Source: CAYVQE01 sp964633205 (lineage in GTDB: Bacteria; Myxococcota; B64-G9). From it: DNA of 5,232 nt. The stretch spans positions 1-5,232 of the forward strand of contig CAZWFN010000261.1 in NCBI GenBank assembly GCA_964633205.1. Direction: 5' to 3'. The translations under genes were made by a program, and so were the position numbers. Below, piece by piece: positions 1 through 5,140 of the stretch. Every line of letters starts with the position of its first letter. Position 1 is the stretch's first letter. Below the pieces are notes generated by a model. It was given only the letters and a program-made list of their open reading frames with translations, made no database searches and was not told the DNA's origin.

Positions 1-32
1 GCTAGGAATTCTCATCTCCGTGCTCCCCCTTC

Positions 33-45
33 CACAACGGTTGTG
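33..45. promoter_or_regulatory. Short perfect dyad, operator-like
   Basis: CACAAC at 33-38 and GTTGTG at 40-45 are perfect inverted repeats around a single base. The spacer is too small for an RNA hairpin, so a dimeric regulator site would be the natural reading. It is 345 bp from the next recognised start and no regulator gene is in the window, so the assignment is weak and chance is a real alternative. Confidence 0.2.
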
Positions 46-141
46 ATTTCCTGAGCCCCCGGTTGTCCAGCCTTGGGGCGAAGCAGACGTATGCCCACGA
101 CAAGGGATTGGTCGCAAGCTTGTTTGGCATCCCTTGGGCCA

Positions 142-165
142 ATTCAAGTTGCCAGAGGAACCGGG
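142..165 (+). repeat. Dispersed repeat copy (ATTC..G..GCCAGAGGAACCGGG)
   Basis: These 24 bases match 2038-2061 with two mismatches. The last 16 bases, from TGCCAGAGG to CCGGG, are identical. Both copies are in non-coding DNA on the same strand, one before and one after the first gene. An exact 16-base match is unlikely by chance in 5 kb. The second copy is part of a local array of CATTCGAGGTGC and AGGAACCGGG units, so this is probably a member of the same family of intergenic repeats. Confidence 0.6.
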
Positions 166-221
166 CAGCGAACGGGCCAGCAGCCGGGGGAGGACCGGGC
201 GGCCTGTGTCGAGGCAGGCGG

Positions 222-335
222 ATGTTTGGGGGGCGTGGTATACCATTCCTCCGCAGAAACTGCTTCGATAGCGTATACAGCTCTGTTGGAATGGTACTGC
301 TCTTGGCTTTGGTTGCGGCGGTAGCAGCGCTGTGA
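222..335 (+). CDS. Doubtful small ORF with a hydrophobic C-terminus
   Basis: An ATG at 222 opens a 37-codon frame. Its product ends in a run of about 14-16 hydrophobic residues (GMVLLLALVAAVAAL) preceded by basic residues, the arrangement of a small single-pass or tail-anchored membrane protein. An AGGCAGGCGG-like purine-rich stretch precedes it. Against it, third codon positions show none of the strong G/C bias of the three real genes, the hydrophobic run is mostly GTA/GCG/CTG-type codons that GC-rich DNA gives easily, and an inverted repeat runs through the frame. No family is recognised. I list it as a possibility only. Confidence 0.13.
   Translation: MFGGRGIPFLRRNCFDSVYSSVGMVLLLALVAAVAAL
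241..296 (+). other. Inverted repeat enclosing a small hairpin
   Basis: TACCATTCC at 241-249 is the exact reverse complement of GGAATGGTA at 288-296. The 38 bases between include GCAG-AAA-CTGC (253-263), a compact hairpin, and a GTATAC palindrome (273-278). A second palindrome, GGTATACC, overlaps the left arm at 237-244. Together these could form a structured leader RNA or a regulator-binding region about 100 bp before the lipoprotein start. No known riboswitch class is recognisable, and there is no T-tract after the right arm, so it does not look like a terminator. Confidence 0.3.
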
Positions 336-377
336 TTTGGGCTTGGAGTGCGATGCGTGGGTGGGGCGCAGATGGAA

Positions 378-384
378 AAGGAGG
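378..384 (+). promoter_or_regulatory. Strong Shine-Dalgarno that sets a TTG start
   Basis: AAGGAGG is a near-perfect anti-16S complement, with six bases between it and TTG at 391. The frame is open upstream to another TTG at 337, but that one has no comparable site and would put 18 extra residues, several of them charged or aromatic, before the signal peptide. The ATGs at 353 and 372 are in other frames. This decides the start of the lipoprotein gene. Confidence 0.82.
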
Positions 385-390
385 ATTGAG

Positions 391-1977
391 TTGCCTATCC
401 GCTTTCGGATCTTTCGAGTCTGGTGCTTTCTGATCCTGATCGGACTGGGCTGTCTGGTCTGTCTGGGCTGTGGCGGTGCGGGGGGCGGTGAGCCCGATGG
501 AGGGGCGGCCGACGGGCAGGTCGACGATGGCGGCCAGGATGCAGGCGCCGACGGCGAAGCGGACGCGGGCAGCGACGGCGGCGACGCCGGGGATCCCGAC
601 GCTGGTGACGAAGAAGCGGTCCTGGAGGCCATCGCGCTGAGCCCGGCGAGCCTCGAGGTGGAGGAGGGCATGACCCGCCGGGTCAGCGCCAGCGGGTCGT
701 ATTCCGACGGGCAGGAGCGCGACGTGACCGCCGAGGTCAGCTGGCTGCTGGAGCCGAATGCCCCGGTCGAGATCGCGACCGGATTGTTGACCGCCCTGCG
801 GCCGGGCCAGACCACCGTCCGGGCCCGCATCGGGGCAATCGTGAGCGACGATTTGGCCGTCACCGTCCAGCCCCACGCGGCCTACGAGGCGCGCGGGCTG
901 TGGGTCACCCGCTGGAACTACGCTTCGGCCGAAGACGTCCGGCGCATCGTGGCCGCGGCCGCCGCGGCCGGCTTCAACCAGCTGTACTTCCAGGTGCGCG
1001 GCACGGCCGACGCCTACTACGCCTCCTCGGTGGAGCCCTGGGCGGCCGGCCTGAGCGGTGCCCTGGGGCGCGATCCGGGCTGGGATCCGCTCCAGGTCGC
1101 TCTGGACGAGGCCCACGGGGCGGGCATGGAGCTGCACGCCTGGATCAATACCGTGCCGGCCTGGAGCTGCGCTCTGGACGCGCCCGTCTCCGAGGGCATC
1201 CCCCACGTGCTCGAATTGCACCCGGAGTGGTCAGCTGCAGACGCGAACGGCATTCCCATGTTGGGCAACTGCGCCGACGGCTACGTCTTCCTCAGCCCGG
1301 GCAACCCGGCCGTGCACGACCACATCCGGGCGGTTATCCAGGACCTGGTCAGCGCCTACGACCTGGACGGCGTCCACCTGGACTACATCCGCTACCCGGG
1401 CACCCGGTTCAGCCACGATCCGGTCTCGGAGCAACGCTACGCCGAGGCGGTCGCGGCCGAGCCCGGGCTGGCCTGGGAGGACTGGCAGCGGCGCCAGATC
1501 AACGCCCTGGTGGGCGGGGTCTACGAGACCCTGGCGACCCACCGGCCCGAGGCGGTGCTGTCGGCGGCGGTCTGGTTCATCCGCATCAACGTCTGGGGCT
1601 GGTCGGCCGTGTCCGAGGGGTTTCACCAGTACTTCCAGGATCCGCGCGCCTGGTGCCAGGCCGGCACCATCGACGCCATCGTGCCCATGATCTACTTCGG
1701 GCTGACCGATCCGCCCGGCGGCCGGCTGGACTTCGCCAGCATGCTCCAGGATCACCTGGACGGCGCGGCCGGCCGGCACGTCTACGCCGGCATCCACGGC
1801 GACTACGACGACTTCGGCGAGATCGCGGCCCAGTTCAATGCGAGCCGCCAACTCGGTGCCCGCGGCATGGTCATCTTCGCCTATCCCTATCTGGTCGAGC
1901 ACGCCTATTTCGACGACCTGGCCGAAGGCCCGCTGGCCGAGCCCGTCCTGGGCACACCTGGCATGCCCTGGCGCTGA
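391..1977 (+). CDS. GHL10-family (DUF187) glycoside-hydrolase-like lipoprotein
   Basis: This encodes a 528-residue exported protein. Residues 1-27 form a signal peptide (basic start, hydrophobic core ILIGLGCLVC) with a lipobox ending LGC at Cys27. Cys24 sits at the -3 position, which is unusual; Cys21 and Cys24 are other possible sites. Residues 28-75 are a flexible Asp/Gly/Ala-rich linker. Residues 79-160 resemble a bacterial Ig-like (Big_2) domain: LSPASLEVEEG, YSDGQERDVT, then VSWL. Residues 165-512 are a GHL10 TIM-barrel: RGLWVTRW (168-175), ELHAWIN (247-253), DGVHLDYIRYP (326-336) and MIYFG (433-437). Asp326 and Asp331 are the likely acidic active-site residues. Cys260 and Cys294 could form a disulfide. 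The E. coli relative DigH (YddW) is a lipoprotein that cleaves peptide-free peptidoglycan glycan strands, so a cell-wall role is plausible here. Substrate is inferred from family only. It is followed by 435 bp of repeats, with no gene coupled to it. Confidence 0.9.
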   Translation: MPIRFRIFRVWCFLILIGLGCLVCLGCGGAGGGEPDGGAADGQVDDGGQDAGADGEADAGSDGGDAGDPDAGDEEAVLEAIALSPASLEVEEGMTRRVSASGSYSDGQERDVTAEVSWLLEPNAPVEIATGLLTALRPGQTTVRARIGAIVSDDLAVTVQPHAAYEARGLWVTRWNYASAEDVRRIVAAAAAAGFNQLYFQVRGTADAYYASSVEPWAAGLSGALGRDPGWDPLQVALDEAHGAGMELHAWINTVPAWSCALDAPVSEGIPHVLELHPEWSAADANGIPMLGNCADGYVFLSPGNPAVHDHIRAVIQDLVSAYDLDGVHLDYIRYPGTRFSHDPVSEQRYAEAVAAEPGLAWEDWQRRQINALVGGVYETLATHRPEAVLSAAVWFIRINVWGWSAVSEGFHQYFQDPRAWCQAGTIDAIVPMIYFGLTDPPGGRLDFASMLQDHLDGAAGRHVYAGIHGDYDDFGEIAAQFNASRQLGARGMVIFAYPYLVEHAYFDDLAEGPLAEPVLGTPGMPWR

Positions 1978-1997
1978 TCCCGATTCCTGGCCGGCTT

Positions 1998-2061
1998 CAT
2001 TCGAGCATTCGAGGTGCAGCATTGCATTCGAGGTGCCATTCGAGGTGCCAGAGGAACCGGG
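1998..2061 (+). repeat. Short direct repeats CATTCGAGGTGC and link to AGGAACCGGG
   Basis: Twenty bases after the lipoprotein stop, CATTCGAG appears at 1998-2005. The 12-mer CATTCGAGGTGC then appears at 2006-2017, 2025-2036 and 2037-2048; the last two are directly adjacent. The final unit continues into GCCAGAGGAACCGGG, giving the 2038-2061 element that recurs at 142-165. The TCGAATTGCACC strings at 2293-2304 and 2338-2349 look like diverged relatives of the same unit. There is no T-tract or stable hairpin here, so I see no terminator for the preceding gene. Confidence 0.7.
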
Positions 2062-2085
2062 TGTGAAGGAACCGGGCGGGGAACC
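2052..2085 (+). repeat. Short direct repeat AGGAACCGGG
   Basis: AGGAACCGGG occurs at 2052-2061 and 2067-2076, and a shortened GGAACC follows at 2080-2085, so the spacings are 15 and about 13 bases. It bridges the CATTCGAGGTGC units on the left and the TACGAAGC units on the right, making the intergenic DNA a run of different short repeats placed end to end. Confidence 0.55.
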
Positions 2086-2096
2086 AGGCGGAGCCC

Positions 2097-2231
2097 GCTA
2101 CGAAGCCCCCGCTACGAAGCCCCCGCTACGAAGCCTATGGCACCTTTTCTGCCGGCCGCCCGCCCGGCAGCCCGGCAGCCCGGCTACGAAGCCTATGGCG
2201 CCCCGCCCGGCTACGAAGCCTATGGCACCCC
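2097..2231 (+). repeat. Dispersed repeat array, GCC variant
   Basis: Two partial units, GCTACGAAGCCCCC, lie in tandem at 2097-2110 and 2111-2124. A full unit, GCTACGAAGCCTATGGCACC, follows at 2125-2144, with two more at 2182-2204 (GGCGCCCC ending) and 2209-2231. These carry GAAGCCTATGG where copies elsewhere have GAAGCGTATGG. Between them CCCGGCAG is duplicated at 2163-2178, immediately before CCCGGCTACG. All units point the same way. Copies with GCC can pair GGCT with AGCC, whereas GCG copies pair TACG with CGTA; both stems are only about 4 bp. Confidence 0.85.
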
Positions 2232-2288
2232 GAGAGCAGAACGCGGGCCGCCGCGGCGACGGCGGCGACGCCGATGTGCTGTGCTACT

Positions 2289-2371
2289 GAATTCGAATTG
2301 CACCACTACGAAGCGTATGGCACCCTGCACCTGGAACTCGAATTGCACCACTGCGAAGCGTATGGCACCCT
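2289..2371 (+). repeat. 45-bp-period tandem duplication carrying the dispersed repeat
   Basis: Positions 2289-2326 and 2334-2371 match over 38 bases with two differences, at a period of 45 bp. Each copy contains TCGAATTGCACCACT followed by a GCG-variant dispersed repeat (2306-2325 and 2351-2370). The second copy has CTGCGAAG where the first has CTACGAAG; that change keeps a G-U pair in the predicted small stem. The copies lie 42-124 bp upstream of the next start. High identity suggests a recent local duplication. Confidence 0.85.
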
Positions 2372-2400
2372 CACCCAACCGGGCGGCCCACCCGCTTCAT

Positions 2401-2405
2401 GGAGG
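2401..2405 (+). promoter_or_regulatory. Ribosome binding site GGAGG
   Basis: GGAGG lies seven bases before ATG 2413 and fixes the start of the following gene. The same frame is open upstream as far as an ATG at 2014, but that stretch consists of intergenic repeats and basic low-complexity translation. No promoter could be placed with confidence in the repeat-filled upstream DNA. Confidence 0.75.
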
Positions 2406-2412
2406 ATACCGC

Positions 2413-3471
2413 ATGAACAACGAGATTCCGCTACAGGAGGAGGTGGATCGCTTCCTCTCCAAGCTTCGGACCAAGGAGGGGTTGGAGGTCGACCATCAGG
2501 CCTGGGCCAACAGCAAGGCGGCGCAGAAGCAGCTCGCTGATGCCTTCGACCAGGATCTCGCCCTGGTCGGGTTCGGCCGCGCGGTCCGCTACCGATTCCA
2601 GAACCAGGATCTCGCCGGCGGCTACCACTTCCCCCCGGCCAGCGAGCTTCTGGGCCTCGATGCGCCCATCGTTGACCTTCATACGGAGGACTGGATCACC
2701 GAGCTTCGCAAGGGCTCGGGCTACTGGCTGGTCGAGAATGGCTTCGAGGGCTCGACCGACTCCGACCACGCCAATCCGATCTGCGACTCGTTCTCGCGCT
2801 ATCTCGAGCTCGGGCTCGAGCGTTGGTTCGTCAACTACTGGCCGCGGCCCGGGACCATGCTGAGCTGCGGTCTCACCGTGGAGCAGGCGGCGCAGAAGGT
2901 AGCCGAGCAACCATATCAGAAGGCGTTCACCGTCCACGTTCTCGCTCACGACGAGGTCGCCGCGGGGGACGTCGTCGCCTGGCTGGTGCGCTCGTGCTCG
3001 GAGGGCATCCGCGGCAAGCTGGCCAAGGCGCTGGCGTGCGGGGACTCAGAGGCCGAGTTGATCGCCAGGATCGAAACCGGCAAGAAACTGCAGGCGAAAA
3101 AGCTGCTCAACATACTGGATGCGCCTCAGGCCGTGCCGAGAACCGCCCAGGGCATAAAGGACTACTTCGGGGTGAGCGCTGCGGAGCCGCATGTAGATGT
3201 TCACCTGCGGATCGAGTCGTCCCGCGAGGGAGTCTACCCGCTCCTGCGCCTGGCAGTCGACGCCCTCGCCCAGGGGCCAGGTGGCGAGGCCCTCGCCGCG
3301 GTCATCGACGCCGGCATGCGCTGGGGCCGGGCCTACACCGGATACGTCCCGCTCACCGCCGAGATCGAGGATAAGTCCGATATGATCGAGGGGAAGATCC
3401 TGTTGCCGCGACGCCTGATCCCCACCGGGTGCATCGCCGGCGCCAGCTGGAACGCCATCGCCGGGCACTGA
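2413..3471 (+). CDS. Uncharacterised soluble protein of 352 residues
   Basis: I do not recognise this protein. It begins MNNEIPLQEEVDRFLSKL, has no signal peptide and no membrane segment, and is probably cytoplasmic. Strong G/C bias at third codon positions and the well-placed GGAGG support a real gene. Visible parts are a charged amphipathic N-terminus (1-50), an aromatic middle (GSGYWLVENGFEG at 101-113, LERWFVNYWPRPGTM at 135-149), an Ala/Lys-rich helical stretch (LAKALACGDSEAELIARIETGKKLQAKKLLNIL, 203-235) that could be a short coiled coil, and a C-terminal part with ALAAVIDAGMRWGRAYTGY (293-311) and a basic LLPRRL near the end. No nucleotide-binding loop, zinc motif or nuclease motif is apparent. 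It stands alone, 435 bp after the lipoprotein gene and 192 bp before the ATPase, with repeats on both sides. No function is proposed. Confidence 0.82.
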   Translation: MNNEIPLQEEVDRFLSKLRTKEGLEVDHQAWANSKAAQKQLADAFDQDLALVGFGRAVRYRFQNQDLAGGYHFPPASELLGLDAPIVDLHTEDWITELRKGSGYWLVENGFEGSTDSDHANPICDSFSRYLELGLERWFVNYWPRPGTMLSCGLTVEQAAQKVAEQPYQKAFTVHVLAHDEVAAGDVVAWLVRSCSEGIRGKLAKALACGDSEAELIARIETGKKLQAKKLLNILDAPQAVPRTAQGIKDYFGVSAAEPHVDVHLRIESSREGVYPLLRLAVDALAQGPGGEALAAVIDAGMRWGRAYTGYVPLTAEIEDKSDMIEGKILLPRRLIPTGCIAGASWNAIAGH

Positions 3472-3513
3472 ATTCGCAAGCGGACTCGCGGAAACCTCGA
3501 GCGCCACGGCAGC

Positions 3514-3558
3514 GCGTATCTACGAAGCGTATGGCACCCCGAGAGCACCCCGAGAGCA
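3514..3558 (+). repeat. Dispersed repeat copy with half-unit and expanded tail
   Basis: A full unit (3520-3540) is preceded by a half-unit GCGTATC (3514-3520), so the GCGTAT core recurs at a 13-base step. The 27 bases at 3514-3540 match 4899-4925 with a single difference. The tail GCACCCCGAGA is duplicated in tandem at 3534-3544 and 3545-3555. The copy begins 43 bp after the stop of the uncharacterised gene. A small CAGCA/TGCTG hairpin follows at 3557-3569 without a T-tract, so it is a poor terminator candidate. The bases between 3472 and 3513 show nothing further. Confidence 0.85.
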
Positions 3559-3581
3559 GCAGCCTGCTGATGAAGCGATCC

Positions 3582-3610
3582 TTGACCCGGGCCCGAATCC
3601 AGGGCACACT
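3582..3610 (+). promoter_or_regulatory. Possible promoter for the ATPase gene
   Basis: TTGACC at 3582-3587 is a good -35 match. With a 17-base spacer the -10 would be CACACT at 3605-3610, which shares only three of six bases with TATAAT. Transcription would then begin near 3617, inside the left arm of the large inverted repeat, so the mRNA would start with that hairpin or the repeat would act as an operator over the start site. The weak -10 keeps confidence low. Confidence 0.35.
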
Positions 3611-3613
3611 GTC

Positions 3614-3648
3614 CGTGCAGATTGAATATCAAATATTCAATCTGCACG
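3614..3648. promoter_or_regulatory. Perfect 16-bp inverted repeat before the ATPase gene
   Basis: The arms at 3614-3629 and 3633-3648 are exact reverse complements separated by CAA. The inner half is AT-rich (TTGAATAT / ATATTCAA) in a very GC-rich setting. The right arm ends 15 bases before the ATPase start, and GAGAGGA follows at 3652-3658 as the ribosome binding site. It could be an operator for a dimeric regulator, a 5' hairpin that controls translation or stability, or an end left by a mobile element. There is no T-tract after it, so a terminator for the preceding gene is less likely. A TTG start at 3622 in the ATPase frame lies inside the left arm and is rejected. Confidence 0.7.
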
Positions 3649-3663
3649 ATCGAGAGGACCGCC

Positions 3664-4860
3664 ATGCTCTCCAGGCAGCTTTCAAAAAAACTCCTCGCAG
3701 ATGCGAAGAGTTACCCGGTCATCAGCCTCACCGGCCCGCGCCAGTCGGGCAAGACCACCCTGGTCAGGTCCACTTTCCCGGGCCATGCATACGCCTCCCT
3801 GGAGGATCCCGACCAGCGCGCCTTCGCCCTGGAGGATCCGCGCGGCTTCCTCGGCCAGTTCCCGGCCGGGGTGGTGCTCGACGAGATCCAGCGCGCCCCG
3901 GACCTGTTCTCCTACATCCAGGTCTCGGTGGACGAAGACGACCGCCCCGGCCGCTTCGTCCTGACCGGCTCCCAGAACTTCCTGCTGCTCGAGCGGATCT
4001 CCCAGTCCCTGGCCGGCCGCTGCGCCGTGCGCCACCTGTTGCCCTTCAGCATGCACGAACTGGCCGGCACCGCGCCGCCGCCGCTCGACGCCCTGGGCCG
4101 GGACCTGCCCGACCCGGCCCGGGCCCCGCCGGTCGGCCTGTTCGAGCAGCTGTTCACCGGCTGCTACCCGCGCATCCACGACCGCGGCCTGGACCCCCAG
4201 GACTGGCTGGCCAACTACTTCCAGACCTACCTGGAGCGCGACGTGCGCGACATTCTGGCAGTCGGCGATCTGGGCACCTTTCGCCGCTTCGTGGATCTGT
4301 GCGCCGGCCGCAACGGCCAGCTGCTCAACCTGTCCGCCCTGGGCGCCGACTGCGGCGTCACCCACACCACCGCCCGGCGCTGGCTGTCGGTGCTCCAGGC
4401 CAGCTTCATCGTCCGCCTGCTCGAGCCCCACCACCGCAACTTCAACAAGCGGATCATCAAGTCGCCCCGGCTCTACTTCCTGGACACCGGCCTGCTGTGC
4501 ACTCTGCTGCGCATCCGCACGCCCGGCGATCTGCGCCGCCACGCGGCCCGGGGCGCCATCTTCGAGTGCCACGTGATCGCCGAGCTGCTCAAGCGGGCCA
4601 TGCACGCCGGCCGTGAACCGGACCTGTATTTCTGGCGCGACGCGGCCGGCCACGAGGTGGACCTGCTGCTCGACCGGGGAACCGGCCAGGTGCCGGTGGA
4701 GATCAAGTCGGGCGAGACGATCGCCGCGGACTTCTTCCGCGGTCTGGACTACTGGCGCTCGTTGGCCGGCGACGAAAACGTCCCGGCTGTTCTCATCCAC
4801 GGCGGCGAGCGCTGCTACCGGCGGCGCGGCGTGACCGTCTACAGCTGGTGGGGGTTCTGA
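3664..4860 (+). CDS. AAA-type ATPase with DUF4143 domain
   Basis: This encodes 398 residues, the usual length for the family, and appears intact. Walker A is GPRQSGKTT at 24-32 with Lys30. Walker B is VVLDEIQ at 70-76 with Asp73 and Glu74. The sensor-like strand FVLTGSQN is at 98-105, followed by SLAGR. The DUF4143 half starts near 186 (NYFQTYLERDVRDI), includes a winged-helix-like segment (LNLSALGADCGVTHTTARRWLSVLQ, 221-246) and ends with a PD-(D/E)XK-like pattern: Glu301 in FECHVIAEL, Asp333 in HEVDLLLD, Glu346 and Lys348 in VEIKSG. A Pro-rich stretch around 137-157 links the halves. The start is set by ATG after GAGAGGA at 3652-3658, five bases away. Family members are widespread, often multi-copy and stand-alone, and their function is poorly known; ATP hydrolysis and DNA or nucleic-acid contact are inferred from the motifs. 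An inverted repeat lies just upstream. Confidence 0.93.
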   Translation: MLSRQLSKKLLADAKSYPVISLTGPRQSGKTTLVRSTFPGHAYASLEDPDQRAFALEDPRGFLGQFPAGVVLDEIQRAPDLFSYIQVSVDEDDRPGRFVLTGSQNFLLLERISQSLAGRCAVRHLLPFSMHELAGTAPPPLDALGRDLPDPARAPPVGLFEQLFTGCYPRIHDRGLDPQDWLANYFQTYLERDVRDILAVGDLGTFRRFVDLCAGRNGQLLNLSALGADCGVTHTTARRWLSVLQASFIVRLLEPHHRNFNKRIIKSPRLYFLDTGLLCTLLRIRTPGDLRRHAARGAIFECHVIAELLKRAMHAGREPDLYFWRDAAGHEVDLLLDRGTGQVPVEIKSGETIAADFFRGLDYWRSLAGDENVPAVLIHGGERCYRRRGVTVYSWWGF

Positions 4861-4890
4861 GCCCGCGACCCGATCCGGCCGGCGGGCTTC
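4861..4890 (+). terminator. Weak terminator-like hairpin after the ATPase gene
   Basis: GCCCGC at 4861-4866, starting right after the stop codon, can pair with GCGGGC at 4882-4887, and CCGGCCGG lies in the loop. Only a short TTCTCT follows, so intrinsic termination would be inefficient. Six G-C pairs in DNA this GC-rich can arise by chance. Confidence 0.28.
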
Positions 4891-4892
4891 TC

Positions 4893-4952
4893 TACAGAGC
4901 GTATCCACGAAGCGTATGGCACCCCAGAGGCACCCCAGAGGGGCACCCCAGA
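4893..4952 (+). repeat. Dispersed repeat copy with tripled GGCACCCCAGA tail
   Basis: A diverged half-unit CTACAGAGCGTATC (4893-4905... shared C) runs into a full unit at 4905-4925. Its tail GGCACCCCAGA then occurs three times, at 4918-4928, 4929-4939 and 4942-4952, ending in eight consecutive G at 4953-4960. The same architecture, half-unit, full unit and expanded tail, is present at 3514-3555, so the two copies are close relatives. The tail multiplication looks like slippage or unequal exchange. Confidence 0.85.
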
Positions 4953-4974
4953 GGGGGGGGCGGGCCCGGCCGGC

Positions 4975-5124
4975 TACAGGCGCGAGTCGAGAGTCCTGCT
5001 CGGCGAGATCGAAGCGGCCAACGCCGGCCAGGCCATCGCGATCGAGGGTCGGGTAAAGGCCCAGCCGCCGACCGCGATCCGGGACCTGGAGGTCTACCTG
5101 GTGCCGGCCGCCCACCGGCTCTGA
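4975..5124 (+). pseudogene. Start-less 3' coding remnant, unknown family
   Basis: Reading from TAC 4975 to TGA 5122-5124 gives about 49 residues including VLLGEIEAANAGQAIAIEG and RDLEVYLVPAAHRL. Nearly all third positions are G or C, the signature of the real genes here, and the product has the alternating hydrophobic pattern of beta-rich protein. There is no ATG, and the only in-frame GTG is at 5101 near the end. The frame is open back to the ATPase stop, but that part is made of repeats. I read this as the surviving C-terminal end of a gene whose front has been lost, with the break near CCGGCTAC (4970-4977), a string also found at the front of repeat units at 2180-2187. Chance open reading in GC-rich DNA is the alternative. 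Confidence 0.45.
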
Positions 5125-5140
5125 GCGAAGCCAGGCCAGC

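Larger units (their letters stand above)
1..390. other. Leader region without a convincing gene
   Basis: No coding region here is well supported. Positions 1-51 could be the last codons of an upstream gene ending at TGA 52-54, but nothing identifies it. The region is less GC-rich than the rest of the window. It contains a small dyad near 33-45, a repeat copy at 142-165, an inverted repeat at 241-296, a doubtful small reading frame at 222-335 and the ribosome binding site at 378-384. A loosely similar string to the main dispersed repeat (CGAAGC followed four bases later by GTATGCCCAC) lies at about 79-98, but it is too diverged to count. I could not place a convincing -35/-10 pair for the downstream gene. 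Confidence 0.6.

Noticed and set aside
63..335. 90-codon TTG-started frame in the leader
   Set aside because: No ribosome binding site at 63, no coding-type third-position bias and no recognisable domain; only the last 37 codons are kept as a doubtful candidate.
144..863. Long minus-strand reading frame opposite the leader and first gene
   Set aside because: The product is Ser/Pro/Arg-rich low complexity and opposes the clear lipoprotein gene; it is the usual shadow in GC-rich DNA.
1231..2022. Minus-strand reading frame opposite the GHL10 domain
   Set aside because: The + strand carries recognisable family motifs; the reverse product has no recognisable domain.
2097..2371. CRISPR array
   Set aside because: Units are about 20 bp with gaps from 0 to roughly 75 bp, spacers are not uniform, several are themselves repeats, and no cas gene is present.
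2014..2412. N-terminal extension of the uncharacterised protein back to ATG 2014
   Set aside because: The extension translates intergenic repeats and Arg runs, whereas ATG 2413 has a well-spaced GGAGG.
2399..2416. Five-codon ORF whose stop overlaps ATG 2413 (ATGA)
   Set aside because: Its start sits inside the Shine-Dalgarno of the real gene and it has no ribosome site of its own; probably accidental.
3622..3663. TTG start of the ATPase inside the palindrome
   Set aside because: No ribosome binding site precedes it, while ATG 3664 has GAGAGGA five bases upstream and yields the typical family N-terminus.
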